Part shown: one piece after another, positions 61,270-64,000 of the stretch | Layout of the letters: every line of letters starts with the position of its first letter | How positions within the stretch are numbered: the first letter of the stretch is position 1 | Source of the DNA: Nocardioides sp. JQ2195 | GTDB lineage: Bacteria; Actinomycetota; Actinomycetes; Propionibacteriales; Nocardioidaceae | DNA: 64,000 nt | Direction: 5' to 3' | Assembly (NCBI RefSeq): GCF_012272695.1 | Contig: NZ_CP050902.1 | Coordinates: 3,720,001 to 3,784,000 of the forward strand | Translations under genes and position numbers: made by a program | Notes under the pieces: generated by a model | Seen by the model: only the letters and a program-made list of their open reading frames with translations | Database searches by the model: none | Told to the model about the DNA's origin: nothing

Positions 61270-61551
61270 TCAGACCGACGCGAGCGAGTGCTGGGACTTC
61301 GCCGTCTCCAGCACGCTGCGCCACGAGGCAGCCGGGCTGCGTCGCAGGAGGGCCCGACGCTCACGCTCGGTCATGCCTCCCCAGACGCCCCACTCGATCT
61401 GGTTGTCGAGTGCCTCGGCCAGGCACTCGGTGCGCACGGGACACGCCGCGCAGACCTGCTTGGCCTTGTTCTGCTCCGCTCCACGGACGAACAGCTCGTC
61501 CGGCTGAGCCTTCTTGCATGCCGCTGCTGGTGCCCAATCTTCAACCCACAT
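61270..61551 (-). CDS. wblA: WhiB-family iron-sulfur regulator WblA (WhiB4)
   Basis: Protein of 93 aa. The four [4Fe-4S] cysteines are Cys12, Cys34, Cys37 and Cys43 (VCAACPVRTECL), and the WhiB signature GVWGGMTERERRALLRR follows. Size and sequence match, from memory, Streptomyces WblA and mycobacterial WhiB4, which senses oxygen and NO and affects redox and antibiotic stress responses. It is convergent with the ATPase pair and divergent from the PBP, as in mycobacteria. The ATG at 61551 is preceded by GGGGAC. Confidence 0.94.
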   Translation of the reverse strand: MWVEDWAPAAACKKAQPDELFVRGAEQNKAKQVCAACPVRTECLAEALDNQIEWGVWGGMTERERRALLRRSPAASWRSVLETAKSQHSLASV

Positions 61552-61671
61552 GATGTCCCCACATCCAACCGAGATTGGTGAGCTCCGGGTCGGATCTCGC
61601 CAAAAGCCAATCCCCAAGAAGAAGGTAGGCAAGAATCGATGATTGAAACAGACACAACCCGACCAATTCAT

Positions 61672-61689
61672 CTAGTCAGAAAGGACTAG
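61672..61689. promoter_or_regulatory. inverted repeat in the wblA-PBP divergent region
   Basis: CTAGTC (61672-61677) and GACTAG (61684-61689) form a 6-bp dyad with a 6-nt spacer. The 204-bp region (61552-61755) also has a short ACCCC/GGGGT hairpin (61698-61711). An operator is possible but no matching regulator family is known to me. Confidence 0.4.
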
Positions 61690-61755
61690 TGCCCAATACC
61701 CCTCCCGGGGTCGCGGAGTCGGGCTGATCAGGGGTGTTCGCGTATTCTCGACCCC

Positions 61756-64000
61756 ATGTCTGACCCCGACCACGGCTCCCCCCGCCCGGTTTCCGCACTC
61801 TCACACCTCGGCTCCATGCTCGCCGTGTCGGTGATCCTCGGCGTGGTGGCCGCAGGGCTGGCGATCCCGTTCGCCGCGGTGGCCGGCCTCACCGCCAGCA
61901 ACGTCGCCGGCGGCCTGGAGGAGCTCCCGGACGAGCTGGAGGCCGAGGCCCTGCCACAACGGACCCGCATCCTGGCCGCCGACGGCACGTCGATCGCGAC
62001 GCTCTATGCCGAGAACCGGGTCAACGTCTCGCTCAAGCAGGTCTCCAAGCGGATGCGCCAGGCGATCGTGTCCATCGAGGACTACCGCTTCTACCAGCAC
62101 GGCGCGATGGACGTGAAGGGAACGCTGCGCGCCTTCATCACCAACCAGGCTTCGGGCGAGACCAGGCAGGGTGGCTCGTCCATCACACAGCAGATGGTCA
62201 AGCTCACCCTCGTCAGCCAGGCCAAGGACGACGAGGAACGCAAGGCGGCCGTCGACGACACCTTCGCCCGGAAGCTGCGGGAGCTGCGCTACGCCATCGC
62301 CTTCGAGAAGAACTACTCCAAGGACTGGATCCTGGAGCGCTACCTCAACATCGCCTACTTCGGGGACGGGGTCTACGGCATCCAGGCCGCGGCCAAGCAC
62401 TACTTCAGCAAGGACGCCAACGCACTCAACCTGCGCGAGTCGGCCACGCTGGCCGGCCTCGTGAAGAACCCCAACGGCTACAGCCCGGTCGACCACCCCG
62501 ACAAGGCGCTGGCCCGCCGCAACGTGGTGCTCGACCGGATGGCGCAGCTCAACGTGATTCCCCAGAAGCGCGCAGAGAAGGTCAGCAAGCAGGCGTTGAA
62601 GCTGAAGGTCACCCGCAACAACAACGGCTGCATGCTCGCGCGCGCACCGTTCTTCTGCGACTACGTGGTCAGCTACCTCCGACGCGACCCGAGTCTCGGC
62701 AAGACGAGCAAGCAGCGGATGAACCTGTTGAAGTCCGGTGGCCTGACCATCCGGACCACGATCGACCTCCGCTTCCAGGACGCTGCCGACAGGTCGGTGG
62801 CCGCACACGTCCGACAGAACGAGTCCGCCATCGGCGCCCTGGCGATGATCGAGCCGGGGACCGGTGCGGTCAAGGCACTGGCGCAGTCACGACCCATGGG
62901 GCTGGACGCCAAGCTCAACGAGACCACGATCAACTACACCACCCCCAAGGAGGCCGGCGGCGCCCGCGGCTTCCAGGCCGGATCCACGTTCAAGGCATTC
63001 GTCCTCGCCCAGGCGATCAAGCAGGGCGTCTCGCTGAACACCTCCATCAACTCTCCCCCGGAGAGGACCTTCCAGGAGGCTGACTACAAGGACTGTGACG
63101 GCCAGCCCTACGGCTACGGATCGTTCTCGATCCCGAACTCCACGACCTCGGGGAACAAGACCCTCTACACCGGCACCCGGGAGTCGGTGAACACCTTCTT
63201 CATGGCCCTCGAGCAGATCACCGGCCTGTGCGCTCCGTACCGGCTCGCCAAGGAGATGGGCGTCAACCTGACCGTCCCCACCGGCCCGGGCGCCGAGAGG
63301 GTGCCGACGTTCACGCTGGGCGTCGCCGATGCGACGCCGCTCGAGATGGCCGAGGCCTATGCGACGTTCGCGGCCCGCGGCCTGCACTGCGCCGCACGTC
63401 CGATCAGCAAGATCGAGGACGCCAACGGCACCCTCGTCAAGAAGTACCCCAGCAAGTGCACGCAGGTGCTGCCCAGCGCCGTTGCCGACGCCGTCAACGA
63501 CATCCTTCGCGGCGTCCAGGAAGGCACCGGCTTCGGTGCCGCCAACGGCCTGGCCCTCAACCAGGAGTCGGCCGGCAAGACCGGCACGACCAACAGCGCC
63601 GACTCGGTGTGGTTCGTCGGCTACACCCCCAACCTCGCCGGCGCCTCGATGATTGCCGGCGTCGACGACGTCGGCGGACCCGACTCACTCATCGGCAAGA
63701 CCATCGGCGGGCAGACGCTCTACTCCGCCTCCGGTTCCGGCACGGCCGGCCCGATGTGGGGCGACGCGATGCACGACATCGAGCAGTGGCTCGACGACGA
63801 GACCTTCGTGGCGCCGAACACCAGTGAGATCGAGGGAGTCTCGGTCAGCATCCCGTCGCTGGGAGGCATGTCGACCGACGCCGCCCGCGCCAGGCTGGAG
63901 GAGCTCGGGTTCTCGGTCATCATCGGCGGCATGGTCGACTCGAGCTATGCGCAGGGCACCGTGGCCTACACCTCGCCCGGTGCAGGCAACTCCGCCTCGT
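61756..64000 (+). CDS. class A penicillin-binding protein (PonA2-like), cut by window end
   Basis: The visible 748 codons hold a short cytoplasmic N-terminus and a membrane helix (LGSMLAVSVILGVVAAGLAI). The GT51 domain has catalytic Glu in SIEDYRFYQHGAMD, then GGSSITQQMVKLTL. The transpeptidase has GFQAGSTFKAF (Ser in STFK), SVN (RESVNTFF) and KTG (SAGKTGTT). A PASTA domain (about VSIPSLGGMSTDAARARLEE) begins before the cut. It builds and cross-links peptidoglycan. TATTCT (61743-61748) ends 7 nt before the ATG. The position beside wblA matches ponA2 (Rv3682). The rest of the C-terminus is outside the window. Confidence 0.93.
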   Translation, partial: MSDPDHGSPRPVSALSHLGSMLAVSVILGVVAAGLAIPFAAVAGLTASNVAGGLEELPDELEAEALPQRTRILAADGTSIATLYAENRVNVSLKQVSKRMRQAIVSIEDYRFYQHGAMDVKGTLRAFITNQASGETRQGGSSITQQMVKLTLVSQAKDDEERKAAVDDTFARKLRELRYAIAFEKNYSKDWILERYLNIAYFGDGVYGIQAAAKHYFSKDANALNLRESATLAGLVKNPNGYSPVDHPDKALARRNVVLDRMAQLNVIPQKRAEKVSKQALKLKVTRNNNGCMLARAPFFCDYVVSYLRRDPSLGKTSKQRMNLLKSGGLTIRTTIDLRFQDAADRSVAAHVRQNESAIGALAMIEPGTGAVKALAQSRPMGLDAKLNETTINYTTPKEAGGARGFQAGSTFKAFVLAQAIKQGVSLNTSINSPPERTFQEADYKDCDGQPYGYGSFSIPNSTTSGNKTLYTGTRESVNTFFMALEQITGLCAPYRLAKEMGVNLTVPTGPGAERVPTFTLGVADATPLEMAEAYATFAARGLHCAARPISKIEDANGTLVKKYPSKCTQVLPSAVADAVNDILRGVQEGTGFGAANGLALNQESAGKTGTTNSADSVWFVGYTPNLAGASMIAGVDDVGGPDSLIGKTIGGQTLYSASGSGTAGPMWGDAMHDIEQWLDDETFVAPNTSEIEGVSVSIPSLGGMSTDAARARLEELGFSVIIGGMVDSSYAQGTVAYTSPGAGNSAS

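Overview
The window comes from a high-GC actinobacterium, most likely a member of the Nocardioidaceae (Nocardioides-like). The evidence is strong G+C bias, a WhiB-family regulator, BldG, a Tad pilus locus, TopA with a Lys/Ala-rich tail, and intergenic palindromic repeats of the type GGTTGAGGAGG...CGTCTCGAAACC that I associate with this family. No rRNA, CRISPR array, insertion sequence or prophage was found; there is one tRNA (Thr, CGT).

Layout. 1-5.6 kb: a hemerythrin-like protein, threonine ammonia-lyase, a D-amino-acid dehydrogenase-like flavoprotein, a PucR regulator and tRNA-Thr. 5.6-15.7 kb: a LysR regulator, a secreted peptidase, then holB-tmk, topA, a DUF2510 membrane protein and a methyltransferase. 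15.7-23.8 kb: H+-pyrophosphatase, bldG, a DUF1998 helicase, a SigE-like sigma factor with its anti-sigma-like partner, and an oxidoreductase. 23.8-28.7 kb: a translationally coupled Tad pilus/secretion operon. 28.8-31.5 kb: HAD phosphatase, a conserved hypothetical protein, a methyltransferase. 31.5-39.6 kb: an acetate/monocarboxylate module (LytS/LytTR two-component system, two small-subunit plus SSS symporter pairs, acs). 39.6-48 kb: crp, nth, tlpA, nudix, marP, holin-like, nhaA, MBL, nudix, ridA, DUF4177. 48-59 kb: an accessory block (AlkD-like, MFS, XRE, NarL two-component system, ABC exporter with a frameshifted permease, scoAB with an IclR regulator). 59-64 kb: two ArsA/GET3-like ATPases, wblA (whiB4) and a class A PBP cut by the window end.

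Much of the backbone follows, from memory, the order in Mycobacterium tuberculosis (about Rv3644c-Rv3682) and Streptomyces coelicolor (about SCO3540-SCO3580). The other blocks look like insertions into that backbone.

How genes work together. Acetate genes (actP, acs) carry Crp-like operators, and crp itself lies next to acs with a possible operator of its own, suggesting a local Crp/acetate circuit alongside the LytS/LytTR system. At least 16 starts sit 6-8 nt behind a TAnnnT hexamer, which indicates leaderless mRNAs and was used to choose starts. Several repeat families sit at gene ends, and two have become in-frame coding sequence (scoA C-terminus, topA linker); another copy supplies the pucR stop codon. 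The most notable anomalies are the single-base frameshift in the FtsX-type permease, those coding repeats, and an unassigned nhaA leader with three GGAAGTCT boxes.
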